Shown: positions 24,251 through 36,075, counted from the stretch's first letter. The stretch is DNA of 64,000 nt from Plantago ovata (GCA_028274465.1 CM051458.1:50581253-50645252), one strand, 5' to 3'. Numbers and translations are program-made. Notes: a model not told the origin generated them from the sequence alone.

Positions 24251-25999
24251 AGTTTTCCTTGTAGTGAAGGGCTCTCCATTTTGTGGTTTGGAAAGTAGGG
24301 GCGGAGTCATTAAGTACTCTTTCAGCTTCTCAAATGCTTCCTTGCATTCCTCAGTCCATTCAAAGTGATTACTATTCCTCAGCACTTTGAAGAAGGGGAG
24401 GTTCTTTTCGGTTGATCTTGAGATGAATCGGCTCAAGGAAATTGATTTTTCCACCAACTTCTGAACTTCATTAAGTGTCTTTGGTTGTGGGAGCTCCAGA
24501 ATAGCTTTGATTTTTTCCGGGTTTGCCTCAATTCCCCTCTCAGTCACCATTTAACCTAAGAACTTTCCTCCTTTGACTCCAAACGTGCACTTGGTGGGGT
24601 TCAACTTCATTCCATACTTCCTTAAGATAGAGAAGCATTTGTCCAAATGTGCAATGTATTGATCCTCTGTCTTGCTTTTTACAAGCATATCATCAACGTA
24701 CACTTCCATTGTCTTTCCGAGTTCTTCTTTGAACATTTTGTTAACTCTTTGGTAGGTTGTTTCAGCATTTTCGAGACCGAAAGGCATCACATTGAAGCAA
24801 TACACATTTCCATTCGCAAAAAAGGCGGTCTTTGGAACATCTTCTTTGGCCATTTTGACTTGGTAGAATCCTTGGTATGCGTCCATGAAACTCAAGAGAG
24901 CACATCTTGCTGTGGAATCGACCAGCTGGTCAATCCGGGGAAGTGGGTAAGGATCCTTCGGGCAAAACTTGTTTAGTCTCGTGAAGTTGTTGCACATCCT
25001 CCACTTGCCAGGTCCCTTCTCCACAAGGACTACGTTGCAAACCCAGACAGAGTATTCTCACTTCTTTGATGTGATCGGCCTTAAGCAATCTTTGCACTTC
25101 TACCTCAATGATGGCATTGTCCTCTCCACTGAAGTCTCTTCGCTTTTCTCGAATATGAGTGATGGACGGATCAACGTTCACACGGTGAACTGCAATCCTT
25201 GGATCAATTCCTTTGAGATCTTCAGTACTCCATGCAAAGATATCATTGTTCCTCTTGAGACACTCAATAAGTTTCATCTCAACCTCCAAGGTCATTTCTG
25301 TCCCAATCTTGGTAACCTTTTCGGCACTTCCTTCTACCACTTGGATTTCTTTCAAAGTCTCTTTCGCTTCTATCTTATTTTCTTCAAAGAATTTCTTCTT
25401 TTTGGAAGTTGGAGAGATTGGAGGTATGACTTTGTAGTCCTCAAGTTCTTTAACTTCTCCTATCAACTGTTCTTTTGCTTTCCTCTGCAAAGCTTTTCTT
25501 CTTCTTTGAATGGGGCTTGGCTTCTTGGATTTTCTTTTCGAGTGACGTACTGAAAAGAAAGAATCCATAGGTTGGCCAGTCCCTGTTGCATCTTCTCTTC
25601 TTGTGTGGGGACTTGAGACAGCTTTTGCTGAGAGACTGTAGCATGCCCATGCTTCTTGAATGTTCCCTATCTCTTGACCAATTTCTCTCTTCGTGGGGAA
25701 TTTCATTCTGTTATGAACACTTGACACTACCGCTTTGAATTGAGACAATGCAGGTCTTCCTAACACTACGAAGTAATCGAAAGGCATCTCCACCACCACA
25801 AAGGAAACGTTCTTTGTAATTCTCTGAGGATTTTTCCTCATTGACACTTGCAAAGTCAGACTCCCCATTGGAATGATCAGTTGTCTTCCGAATCCCACTA
25901 GTGCGCTTGCCACTTCTTTGATTCCCTCCTTGATGGGATTTATTCCCATCCTCTTCAGTGATCCTGTGAATATCAAGTTGGTGGAACTTCCCGTATCCA

Positions 26000-28357
26000 C
26001 TAGGACTCGTCCGATGGTGAACTTCGCAATGTCAAGAGCGCTCCCAAGGGGACACAAGGATCATGAATTCCTCCTACTCCAGCACTTCTCAATGGTAGCT
26101 CACTATCATCAAAAGAAATTATGTTTGACTCTGGAGAAGCAACCTCCCCATACTTTGAGTTGTACGTTAGCAGGTCCCTAGTTGTTTTGTCTCTCGCGCT
26201 TCTTGAGTCCCCTCCAGCTGGTCCTCCCGCTATTGTGAGGGCGAAAATTCTGCCATTCACCGGCAAGTTATCATAGTCTTGGTCAGGAACGTCTTGATCT
26301 TCCCATCCTCCTCCTCGAAGGGGAGGTGCAGAGGCCTCTCCTCTTTTTGCCCCAGTCCTCTCATGCCTGGACGGTGCATCTTTCACGACATAGTTCGCAA
26401 GTTTTCCTCTGCGAACTAAGGTCTCAATTTCGGTCTTAAGAGTGAAGCATTCCTCCGTTGTATGACCCTTCCCTTTATGGAACTTGCAAAACTTGTCGTA
26501 ATTTTTGTTTCTCCTAGTCTCTTGGATGGGAGGAGGCCACTCAATATCAATATTCCTGGTCATAATAGTGTGCAAGATGTCAGATCTTGGCATATTAAGA
26601 TTAGTATATTTATCATATCTTGTCGATGGTCCTCCTCTCGGCGGAGTTCTATGATCTCGAAATTCACTCCTCTGGATGCTCCCTTTGAGCAAGTTGTGCC
26701 TGGGCTCCTGCTTCTTTCCCTTGGAATGATTATGACTTTGAGCTTGTTTCTGATGGTCTCTTTCTGGTTTTTGGTGATCTTTCTCCCTTTCCCTTTCTTT
26801 GGAAGAGTTTTCTCTTACTTGCAATGTCTTTTTGAATTCTTCCGCTTTTAAGAAATCTTGACAAAATTGTTCAAGTTCCTTATAGTTCTCAGTTCGGAAG
26901 TACGAGAGTTGTTTCCTGAATTCCTCATTGGTTGTGTTGCCATATAAGTATTCTTTCCTTTCCTTTATGGAATGGTCCTCTACTTAGCAGCTTGCCTCAT
27001 GGAACCTATCCAAGAATGTCCTTAAATCTTCTTTGGGTTTTTGCACTACTTCAGCCAAGTATTTCACCCCTCTTCTCCTCATGATGTCTTTTTCAAACCT
27101 CTTGGTAAACTCTTGGCTAAGTTGCTTGTAACTTTTGATGGATCCATTTTCTAAGCCCGTCCACCATACCATTGCGTCCCCTGAGAGAGTTGCAGGAAAA
27201 ATCAAGGCTTTGGTCTTAGAGTCATGCCCATAGGCGTCCATTTTGGTTCCGAACCTGATCAAGTAGTTAGTAGGGCAACTAGTTCCATCATAAGTATCCA
27301 GAGAAGGGAATCCTCTCTCGGTATTAACTTGATGGTTCTGGCTCTCATCACGCAAGGCACTGGGCTCTTGGTCTATCTCTTGCTCTTTCTCTTTGACTGA
27401 TGCTCTCAAAGCCTCTATCCGCGCTTTAAGTTCAGCTTCCTGAGCCCTCATCTCTCCCAAAGTGAGTGTCGCTGTTGGCGGCGGATCATTCCCTACTAAT
27501 GGAGTAGGGAGTACCACTGGACCACCAACTTGGTTTTCCACTCGGGTCTCGGGCAAGGTTTGTGTGACTACTTGGTTCAGAGGGATCACTTGATTTTGTG
27601 TCACCACCTGAGTTTGCGGGAGTAGCTGTGTTTAGGCAGCCATTTGAGTTTGAACCACTTGAGTTTGAGGGATATTTTCATTTCCTTGAGCTTGTGATGC
27701 TCTGACCCTCCGGTCTATTATCTCTCTTAAATATTCTGGGGCTCCATGGGGACCAAGTTGTGATTACACGCGAGGAGGTCCAACCCGATCCTGTATAGGC
27801 CGAGAGTTAGCTCGGGATTGTGCTCCATCCTTTCTAAGTTGCACCCTTTGATTGACCCTTCCTTGTGCCTGTTGCTGAACTACTTGGTGTTGGATCCTTG
27901 CGACATCGTCTGGAGCGAAGCAACCTTAGATAGTTAAGAGGAGTAACCCGAATTGTTCCTCTGCCATTCCGTAATCTCTTGGTCTCACCACTTGTCCATT
28001 TAGCAAGGTGAACTGCAATTCAGCTGGCTCCAGAGGAACGATGGGTTGTGGTACTGGTGCTACGGGAGCGAGGGGACGCAGTTGAGAGGATACCCGAAGT
28101 GCTCCAAAACCGGTTCCTGCTGGGATCGCACTTGCATTGGGATTATGGTTTACGGAACCTTCTTTCCTTACTGTAACACTTGCAGTAGCTCCATCTATCA
28201 TATCCATATCAACATTATCATTTCTATGTGTCCTTACAGCTGTAGTTCCTCTTCCCCTTCCCCTTCCCCTTCCTCCTAATGGGGGACGGCCCCGAGGACG
28301 GGTGGGTTGAGGGTTCCTTGCTGCTTGAGCAATTCTAGTACTCTTCCTATTAACCAT
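26000..28357 (-). pseudogene. gag region of Tat copy 2
   Basis: Minus strand. It starts MVNRKSTRIAQAARNPQ at 28357 with a Pro/Arg/Gly-rich N-terminus (PLGGRGRGRGRG). A Retrotrans_gag core follows near 27.1-27.3 kb (FGTKMDAYGHDSKTKALIF), then a charged linker and the block WPPPIQETRRNKNYDKFCKF with a zinc-knuckle-like FHKGKGHTTEECF near 26.5 kb. It parallels the gag of copy 1 and is broken. Confidence 0.87.
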
Positions 28358-28382
28358 CTTTTAGGACTTTTGCTGGTAGGAC

Positions 28383-30480
28383 AAAGGTGATAGTGTATAT
28401 GTCCTAGAGACAGCCTTTACTAAGGGCATGGTGCCCTTATAGAGGGCATATATGTACTATTACACAGGTCAACGTAATATAATATATGTTTGTTGTATTT
28501 TACTATTGAGTATCGCTTTCATATTTATATTACACCAGGCTGCAGCATGTCATATCTTTATTACTGTCTGTATTGATATTAAACATGTCCCCTCGGATAG
28601 ATGACCGATCACACGGTTAGTGGGAGCTATGTGAGTTATCATCTATCCCAAACTCTCCCTAGTCGTGGTTCATCTCGAATGTGGGGGTCTGAATGAACCT
28701 GACAAGACTAGTATGCGTGGAGGTTATACTTGTTGGAGCAAGTGTGAGCCGATACCACGGTCACGGAACGGATTATTGGACAATCAAGGAACGTTCCCAT
28801 AACTGCGCATAGTTGTTCGAAGAAGCTTTATCGAACAATGGAAGTACCCACCGGACACTCCCATCGATGTATACTCTACACCGACGTGTCTATGGGAACC
28901 GGTGAGTTGTCGAAGTGATGCCATTCGTCCTTTGCACTTACAGGACTTTATCATCACATTTGTTGCCCCATATCCTTGGTGGACCCGTCGATGTCAGCTC
29001 TGAATAAGCAGCTGACCTAAGACACGATCCAGGATTATGGCTAAATACAAATGGGGGTGATAAGTGATTCTGTGAAGGATTCATCTCTCAAGTGTAGCAC
29101 AGGAGAGCACTGCTCATAGTCTGCATAGTTGTGTTGGTAAAGTCACTGGCCAGTGCAAATGATATATTATGATGGTCATAAGTATATCTTAACCAAACAA
29201 CTCCCTGAGACGCCCGTGGATGTATTATTGGGATAGACACTTCATCGATCCTAGATACATTCGAGCAAGTCAGATGAAGGGACGTTACCATCGCCGCGTT
29301 GAGCGCGACAGGCTTCGCAACGAAAGGGTTAAGCTTTGTGAAACCTCTCAAACGTCGTCACGTATTAATATTGCAAATGGAACCGTCTAGGAATTCCATG
29401 TTGCCTAGTCCAGGACTTTCTTAATACGGTGAGGCCCTATGGGTCACACTATGTGGTGATTCAGTCTATCAGAATATCTTTGAAGATGGAATCGCAATTA
29501 ATTTGGAATTAATTGTGATTGATGGATTATAATTAATTTGGAATTAATTATAATATTTGGTGGCTCAATTAATCATTTGGAATTATTAATTGAATTGGCT
29601 AATTAATTGTATTTTATGTAAATACAATTAAAGATTATATTTTGGAAATATAATGGAGGTTTGATTAGAAAGGATATGTTAATTTAGAATTAACATATGC
29701 ACTTGGGCAAAATCTACTTGGAGTTTGGATTGCCTTAGAAATATAAGTGGGTCCCAAAAGTGGGACCCACCTCCCGTAGGATTAGGCGCGCGCGCGCGTG
29801 GCTGGGTAGGGGAAGGAGTTCGACTCCTTCCTCTATTAGAAGTCCAAGGGATAAGTTAGATTTTCCTGATTGAGCTTTAATTTGATTGGGAATGAATCTA
29901 GACTTGATATTGGTTTCCTTGTGCGATAAGAATTAGATTCTTATTCCTTTACGAAGTCTAATTGCTTATGCTTTAGGCTTCTATAGACTACTATATATAG
30001 TAGACTATTAGAGAGCTTTACACACAGTTTTCAGATACAGTTTTGAACACAGTTATTCTGCCCAGTTTTCTTAGAGAAAATAAAAGCTCTCCCCTCCTCC
30101 CTTAGCCACCCACGCGCGCGCACCACCACCGAAGGGAATTGCCGCCCCGTCTTCTGGTCACACAAAGAATATCCTAGCATTCTTCTGATAGGTTGTTCAT
30201 CCGTGGATACCAAGGTTGAGGTTCTAGGAGCTGGAAACTAACTCTTATTGTCTTGCAGATATAAGGAGCACTGTAGATATCTTCGACTTCGACGAAGGAG
30301 AAGATACACCGGAATATTACGAAGACTTGGAAGCTGCTTTGGAAGTAAGGTTAGTCTTCTAATTGACGTGTTTATATATATACGACATATGCATAATCAA
30401 TTAACCTGTATGTTAAGAAAATTTTTGAAATTCCGCTGCGTACCCTAGGGGTAACTCTGACCGTATTTTCTTACAAAAGG
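28383..30480 (+). mobile_element. Ty1/copia solo LTR with AAAGG duplication
   Basis: LTR 28388-30475 (2088 bases), starting TGATAGTGTATATGTCC and ending TATTTTCTTACA, flanked by AAAGG at 28383-28387 and 30476-30480. It lies between the gag start and primer site of Tat copy 2. It is the complete reference for the other copia LTR pieces in this window. TATATATAG near 29992 is a candidate TATA box. Its open frames are not conserved between LTR copies and are not genes. Confidence 0.95.
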
Positions 30481-30499
30481 GTAACCTTTTGTTCGGTTT

Positions 30500-30514
30500 C
30501 CACAGACGGTGCCA
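30500..30514 (-). other. Primer-binding site, Tat copy 2
   Basis: The minus strand reads TGGCACCGTCTGTGG two bases inside the 5' LTR, one base different from the site of copy 1. Confidence 0.75.
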
Positions 30515-30516
30515 AA

Positions 30517-31111
30517 TGTTGATAGGTAAAATATCAGTTCTTTCTAACTCGTGCTAATCCGTGAGCGTCATTGTACTTAAAGTTCCTTCCATGAGCTTCT
30601 GAGATCTAACTTCTGAGACCTAAAAGTTCTTGAACCTGAAATACAAGTTGGAGAGGGGGATGGTTAGTAACGACTACCCGGTTTGTCTTAGATCAAACCG
30701 GTGGAACGACATTACGTGTAGAGGATTGGTAGTCTCTCTAGTAAATAAGGTAGAGAGTGGATTATTTAGTATAGATTGATTGTAGATTTCTTACCCTCAA
30801 GTGATGGAATGAGGAGGCTATTTATAACTCTCATACTCAAGTAGTTTTCTCCAAGATCGTGCCAAGTGTCCGGCTAGGATGAAGCCACACGTGTGTAAAA
30901 GGCCTTTTAGCATTTGATGGGCTTGGGCCAATATGCAAGGCTTTGTTCCTCTTGGACTTGCTCTATTTTCCTTAGTGGATCATTTGGGAAGGACCAAAAT
31001 GTTAGGAGACGGTCCATATTAAGCATTTGGTCGCCTCGACCCTAAATGTAGGGCGCCCTTTGGAACGTTCAAATCCGTACTTCAAGGATTGGACATAATT
31101 TTACATTAACA
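30517..31111 (-). repeat. 5' LTR of Tat copy 2
   Basis: 595 bases with ends TGTTGATAGG and ACATTAACA in plus orientation, forming a TG..CA LTR on the minus strand beside the primer site. The first bases on the minus strand resemble the LTR start of Tat copy 1. Confidence 0.8.
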
Positions 31112-31230
31112 ACTATCATTAACTGAAAGAAGAGCAATGTTGTAAACTGAAATATAAAAGTCACAAGACCGGACGGAAAATAAGAAAAAAATAGCAAGTC
31201 ATGAATCAAGATTCAAGATACAGATCTTAC

Positions 31231-31315
31231 ATTTGTGCAAGAGTGAATCTGAATCACCATATTCAGTAATGTCAAGCACAAATTGCGCCTTGGATATCTT
31301 TGTCGTATCCACCAT
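31231..31315 (-). CDS. Candidate first exon of an unknown gene, cut off by Tat insertion
   Basis: On the minus strand an ATG at 31315 opens 28 codons (starting MVDTTKISKAQFVLDITEYG) that end one base past a codon at a GTAAG donor. A pyrimidine-rich, UTR-like region lies upstream. The sequence runs only another 120 bases before the Tat LTR at 31111, so later exons are not in view. The family is not recognised. It could be chance; there is no independent support. Confidence 0.25.
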
Positions 31316-32768
31316 CTACAGATCAGAGCGAAAACACACACACAAATGATAGATTCCTTCGCAAGATTATCAAAAGCACCCTTCCGGAAAAAAAAAAAAC
31401 CCTAAATGAAGGTTGGTGGTTACCGGAACACCCACCAATTGACAGTTGGGTCGTTGGTTAGCAGAGCAAAGAGATCGAGACGAAACTAATACATATGGGT
31501 CTCTATCAGCAGCTGAGTCCAAGACGGAAAATTTGAGAAGGATAACAAGATTTGTAGAAGGGAAGAAGAGAGGAGATGAATAAAGAAGTAGTAGGAATAA
31601 ATGGGTGTACTGTACGAAGGTGGACAGAGAAGCCGACATTGTCTCTGATAATAATATGAAAATTCGGAATGTGAAAGAGAAATGTAAAACTCAACCAAAT
31701 ACCACATAAAACTCAAACAAACAGTATATAAAACTCAAACATATAAAAAATCATTTTCTTATAAACTTTAACATACCATCAATTTTGTTCAAATAATTAC
31801 CTTGCTCTTCTGTTTCTTTGAACTCCTCTAATTCATCAATCTTATTCACTTTTTGTCATCCTCACATATGATAGATGTAAAACTCAAACAAACACCACAT
31901 TAAACTCAAAACAGTATATAAAACTCAAACATAAAAAAGGTGTTTACAAAGAAATTGCATAAGAAAGCTTGCACTTCTCATTGTTTGCATGTGCAAATAC
32001 ATCACTATACAGTATACACTTTCAAATGGCCTAAAAATCAACATAAGGTCTAGGTATACATTTTTCGGAATTAGTGTAGCTGATGAAAGTCAGAAACTCC
32101 TTGCGCCGTGTTTTCTTAGTGGATTCAGTCCTTAGGCTTCGACGTAGTTGGCATTAAATGATGCAAAGTGCTTGCTTGAACGATGGTACTTGGATTCGTG
32201 TCTCTTGGCCGGTTTGCCTATGGCCGAAATTCCTATCTGATCTAGTTTTTGAGAAACTATACTGTGGCTTTCCAAGGCATCTCACCAGTTGTGTTGAAAC
32301 TACGAGTAGGATGATGCCGATGATGATAAAGAGCCTGCTCGAAAAGATTCGAGGTCAATTATTCGGCTCTAGCTAATTGCAAGCGAAGAGATAGAGAAAA
32401 AAAGTGCAGATGGTTACCATCCGATGAGAAGCATTAGCAGAGCTACTGGAGCTGAAGCAACAGTTCGCCTAAAATAGAGATGTATAAGACTAACAGTGCC
32501 CCCACTTTGACTTCAACGTAAACCAAGATCTGCTCATGGCAGTTCGAGCCTATGTTACCTGGACCCTTCTTTCCGGCGACCGCACCGGTGTCGACACGGT
32601 ACGACACCGACGCGGGTATGAAATCCGGCTAGGATCCGGCGGTGGAACTTCCGACACCGAAGACGGATGGTGGAGAGCGGAAAGAACGGAAGACAGGGAA
32701 GAAGAAGGGAATATTTAGGCGAATCTGATTTAGTTTATTAGGTTTTTAGGGTATGGGTTTTGATGGGT

Positions 32769-32784
32769 TGGGCCTTAAAGCCCA
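32769..32784 (-). promoter_or_regulatory. Site II-like TGGGCC palindrome (candidate minus promoter)
   Basis: TGGGCCTTAAAGCCCA is close to a palindrome of two TGGGCY elements. On the minus strand it is followed by ACCCTAAAAACC, similar to a telo box, and then a pyrimidine-rich leader near 32710. In plants this pairing marks promoters of growth and translation genes. The downstream gene could not be identified. Confidence 0.3.
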
Positions 32785-34196
32785 CTAATACATTTTTAAT
32801 GGGTTGGATTATTTTTAATGCTTAATTTTTTATACATCATACATTCTGAATCTTAATTTAATCTATGTACTTGGAATTGAAAAATGACAATAAATAAGGT
32901 TTATTTATTATATTCTAGATTAATACTTATAAATTTATATTATATATTTTTATATTAATATTCGTACCCCCGTACCCGTGTCCAACTTTGGGTACGTGTC
33001 CCCGTATCCTGACTTTTAGAAAAATATACACCCGACACCTAGATATACACCGTACCCGACACCCGTACCCAGGGTCAGGTAACAAAGGTTCGAGCATAAT
33101 CCAAATAACTTATGCTTATATATGTAACACTTTTAAAATAGTACAGGTATCTATGGCAGCAGCAAGCAGAAATTCCCTTCCTGAAAAATTAGTAAATAAA
33201 CAATGGAGTTAAATGCTAGGTAAATAAACAAGCTAGATAAATAAACAAGCTAGATACTGGTGAAGTGCATTAACATTGAATACTTAAAGAGCACGTGCAG
33301 TTTAGAGTGGCATAAGTATCTGAGTTAAAATTTGGGCATTTACCATTCCTAATCCTACCCCCTCTATACTCTGACCGGAAAACTAGACATGTTACTTTTG
33401 TACATACTCCTGTGCTCTCACCCTCTAGAATCAGTGCATCAGAGCAATGGTTAAGTGAATGTTCTGCACAAATTAGACTTTGGGCACTACTCCATTTTCA
33501 TGCCAATATACGATACTCAAGAGCCTCAGCCAGAAGAAGGGTTAAGCGAAAGAAATGCTTATTCACTCTGGTTTACATGCCAAAAGACAATATTCTAGAG
33601 AGTCTGCCAAGATAAAATAATGTTATTTTCTCTTGTCACAGTGGATTGGCACCCTAAGGCCTAAGTATATACCGATAGATACTACTGCAAACTCGCAGTA
33701 TTTCCTGCCATTTAAAGAAATAAAAAATAGAGAATGTATATATTACTACTTGTGTCCTACAAAATTAGCCCCCCATCACAATGGTTTAGGGATAACTAAA
33801 CTAAGATGCAAAATATTTAACAGGCAATATTTAAAGTGGCCACAACAGAACATGTGTGCAATCTTGTATCCAAATAACAGCACATCCAGCTCAGAGATTG
33901 AACAAGAAAATGTGTAGGAAAGCACAATCAGGAGCACGTTTTCGGATTTTAATCAACACTAACTATCATAATTACTAACCAAATAGACATCATCAAAATG
34001 TTAAGCAGGCATAAACTCATACCATTCACAAACAATTTCGAACTCAATATGAAAAAATCATAGACACACTTAATAATGTTAAGCATCAATGACTCCACTC
34101 GCCAACTAAATAAAATGTAGTATGTATCAATAATGAATATGACCTACAGCATAAACAACCAAAAGTGAACTAAAATCATATAAAAAACTCAAAACA

Positions 34197-34795
34197 AAAA
34201 ACAAGGGGAAATTATCTTGTAAAGCCATAATCAACCGAGATCAAAAAGTGAACTACAATCAACCGAAATGGAGGAAAATGCAGACAAAGCAAAATTACAA
34301 TGGAATCGTCAACTCGAGCTCCGAATACGAACAACCATTAAAGCACCTATATGTAAAGCTTCGAACAGTTAATCAATAGATCTGAAGCAATATAAAACTA
34401 CGAAACAATGCAAAGGAGAGAGCCTAGGGCTTTTCATGATGAACTGTTCTAGGCTTACAGGAACTCGAAAACGGAGTAGAATTGTGATTCATCATCATCA
34501 TCATGAGCGGCTACACCACAACAACAACGCAAATCAAACACCAGAGAAATGAAGAAATGAAACCTTAGGTTAGGGTTAAAATACTCACATCGATGATTCA
34601 GGCGGAGGCGCGACGATTGGATGATTCTGGCGGAGGCAAGACGGTTGGAGAAGACGATATTGGAGAAGACGATTCAGCTTTATCTCTCTAAATTCGAGTT
34701 TCTCTCTCTTGGACGCTTTGAACACGATTGATGATGAAAAAATTGGCTTCCAGTCGGGTGAATTCTCATACTTATACGTAACCTGTTTAATTAAG
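34197..34795 (-). repeat. Left arm of a ~600 bp inverted repeat (MULE-like 5' end)
   Basis: It is the reverse complement of about 40396-40981 with high similarity. It begins at ACAAGGGGAAATTA and ends near CTGTTTAATT. On the minus strand it reads as a pyrimidine-rich leader followed by a GTGAGT donor, like a 5' UTR and intron. No protein is encoded. Read as the 5' end of one MULE-like copy facing the opposite way to the copy at 40396. Confidence 0.8.
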
Positions 34796-34960
34796 AGAAC
34801 GTCTGGTGTGAGACCACGAGAACCGTGAGACCAAAATGAGACTCAAACAAAATATAATTGATATCAAACCAAATTCAAACTGGATATCATGGTTCAAAAA
34901 TCTCGCGGGTCATCTTATGACCCGGAGATGACCCGGATTGAAACATGGGTAGTTCCACTG

Positions 34961-35269
34961 GGGGTCAAGGGGGTCAGTTGACCCCCCTGAGATCTGAGAT
35001 ATTACTATGTATAACACTATTATTACACATAATTGGTTTGTTGCAATGGCTTAAGTGACCTTATTTTATTTGGTTGGTCACTGGTTCAAATCCCTCTTTA
35101 GCATTTTGGTGTTTTTTTATCATTTTTCTACAATTCCTTTCTCATTTTGAATATTTTTCTCATTGTTATTATTTTCCCTTTTAATAAATAAAAAAAATAC
35201 AAACTTAACTTGACCCCCCTAAAATATAATCTTCGATTCTTGACCCCCTGAAATATCGTCCTGGATTCG
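34961..35269. mobile_element. SINE-like or short repeat with Pol III boxes
   Basis: Bounded by CCACTG on both sides (34955-34960 and 35270-35275). In plus orientation it holds an A-box TGGCTTAAGTGA (35047-35058) and a B-box GGTTCAAATCC (35083-35093), with GGGGTCA/TGACCCCC motifs near both ends. Read from the right it starts CAGTGGCGAATCCAGGA, a beginning common to short dispersed plant repeats. Whether it is a tRNA-derived SINE or a TIR-type miniature element is unresolved. Confidence 0.45.
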
Positions 35270-35342
35270 CCACTGCCCGTCAATTATTTTCCCCAAATCA
35301 GACAAAGTCTCGATCGACAAGGGAAGATAAAGACGAAGATCG

Positions 35343-35792
35343 ATGCCACCAAGGCCGACCATGGCGGCAACTCCGACCAAGTCCTCCTGCCTACGTCAGC
35401 GACGCCAGATCCATGGCGGACGTGAAGGACCATCCAAGCTCGTACGTGTTCGTGATTTACATGGGTTCAAATCAGGAGACGTCAAGGTTCAGATCAAAGA
35501 TGACAAAGTTTTGGTGATCAATAGCAAGCGGAAGAGAGAGGGGAAGGACAGTGTCAAGTACATGACGATGGAGAAGAGGATGGGGATGTTTATGAGGAAG
35601 TTTGTGTTGACGGAGAATGAGAATGCTAACACTGATAAGATTACAGGTTGCAAGTTTGTCAGGTGGGTTTTAACTGTTAATGTGGAGGAAAGAGCTCCTC
35701 CTCAACCTAAGAAGCCAAGGACTATCGAGGTCCAGATGGCCTATTCATCAATGTGTTTGTTACCTCTTGCTGGTTTTGTTGTTTTTGAATAA
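35343..35792 (+). pseudogene. Class II cytosolic small heat-shock protein (HSP17-CII type) pseudogene
   Basis: Alpha-crystallin-domain chaperone relic. Two frames together cover most of a class II sHSP. The frame through 35413 gives YVSDARSMADVKDHPSSYVF (N-terminal arm and first strand). The frame starting at 35343 gives GFKSGDVKVQIKDDKVLVI, YMTMEKRMGMFMRKFVL, NTDKITG and the C-terminal PKKPRTIEV. Class II proteins share the A.DVK..P.SYVFV..MPG..SGD.KVQ..DD pattern. A frameshift lies near 35475, where the normal DMPG is damaged. The usual stop after the IEV-x-x-A end has become a TAT codon, so the frame runs on about 20 codons. Family genes are intronless, so retro-copy and simple capture cannot be separated. 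It lies between MULE-like ends. Confidence 0.85.
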
Positions 35793-36075
35793 CAACCAGT
35801 ACTAGTATGAGTAGTATGATATGAGATTAATCAATGTTAGTGATCTATATTAATGGAGCCCGCATCCAACCCCTAATCCTAATTAAGCATTTGATAATAA
35901 AACATTTCTTTGTTTTTCAAATGTAAACCTTAATCAGTTTCTAATTAAAACTCAAACACTTTCTAAATAAACATCAAAATAAAATAAAAAGTGTATATTT
36001 TTCTAAAACCCTCGAGGGATTGGTGAACCCCAAATACCTTTAAAATTAATATAATTACTTTCGGATTCTACGGTC

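Larger units (their letters stand above)
21146..24266 (+). mobile_element. CACTA (En/Spm) transposon with AAG target duplication
   Basis: The ends are CACTACAAGAAATC at 21146 and, inverted, TTTTCCTTGTAGTG ending at 24266. The three-base duplication AAG lies at 21143-21145 and 24267-24269. Both subterminal regions are packed with TAGCGACGGAT-type units in both orientations. At 3121 bases it is far shorter than an autonomous CACTA (usually 8-15 kb) and lacks the TNP2 transposase, so it depended on a partner for transposase. It carries a small three-exon gene and a possible extra first exon. It lies inside the RNase H region of a Tat element and so is younger than that element. Confidence 0.95.
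20242..26057 (-). pseudogene. pol region of Tat copy 2 (PR, RT, RH, aRNH)
   Basis: On the minus strand: protease with VDTGSSTNLIFTG near 26.0 kb; reverse transcriptase with YVDDMLVKSK near 24.7 kb; RNase H at about 24.2-24.4 kb and, beyond the CACTA insertion, 20.9-21.14 kb; archaeal-type RNase H with VLEVDGSSSRTNGGIG near 20.45 kb. The CACTA element splits the RNase H region. Broken in a few places. Confidence 0.88.
20235..31111 (-). mobile_element. Ty3/gypsy Tat-lineage element, copy 2, broken
   Basis: Minus strand: 5' LTR at 30517-31111, primer site at 30500-30514, gag at about 26.0-28.36 kb, then protease, RT, RNase H and archaeal-type RNase H down to 20.24 kb. Integrase and 3' LTR are not seen: the left side abuts the end of an Athila LTR. 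A CACTA transposon (AAG duplication) and a copia solo LTR (AAAGG duplication) are inserted. Related to, but not the same subfamily as, copy 1, since the LTRs differ in length and sequence. Several breaks. Confidence 0.9.
31112..34196. other. Unassigned low-coding stretch right of the Tat LTR
   Basis: About 3 kb without a convincing gene. It holds a possible short exon at 31231-31315, scattered TATAAAACTCAAAC motifs (31690-31760 and 31880-31940) shared with the MULE-like island, and a GTGTC/GTACCC-rich stretch at 32580-32620 and 32955-33080. A palindromic TGGGCC promoter-like element lies at 32769. Several GT-AG-like exon candidates can be drawn on the minus strand at 32250-32720, but none gave a recognisable protein. 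It may be a decayed MULE body or a host gene fragment. Confidence 0.5.

Noticed and set aside
32536-32718. 60-codon plus-strand open frame
   Set aside because: Lies in a GTGTC/CGACAC-rich stretch, has no recognisable domain, and the opposite strand looks like a pyrimidine-rich leader.
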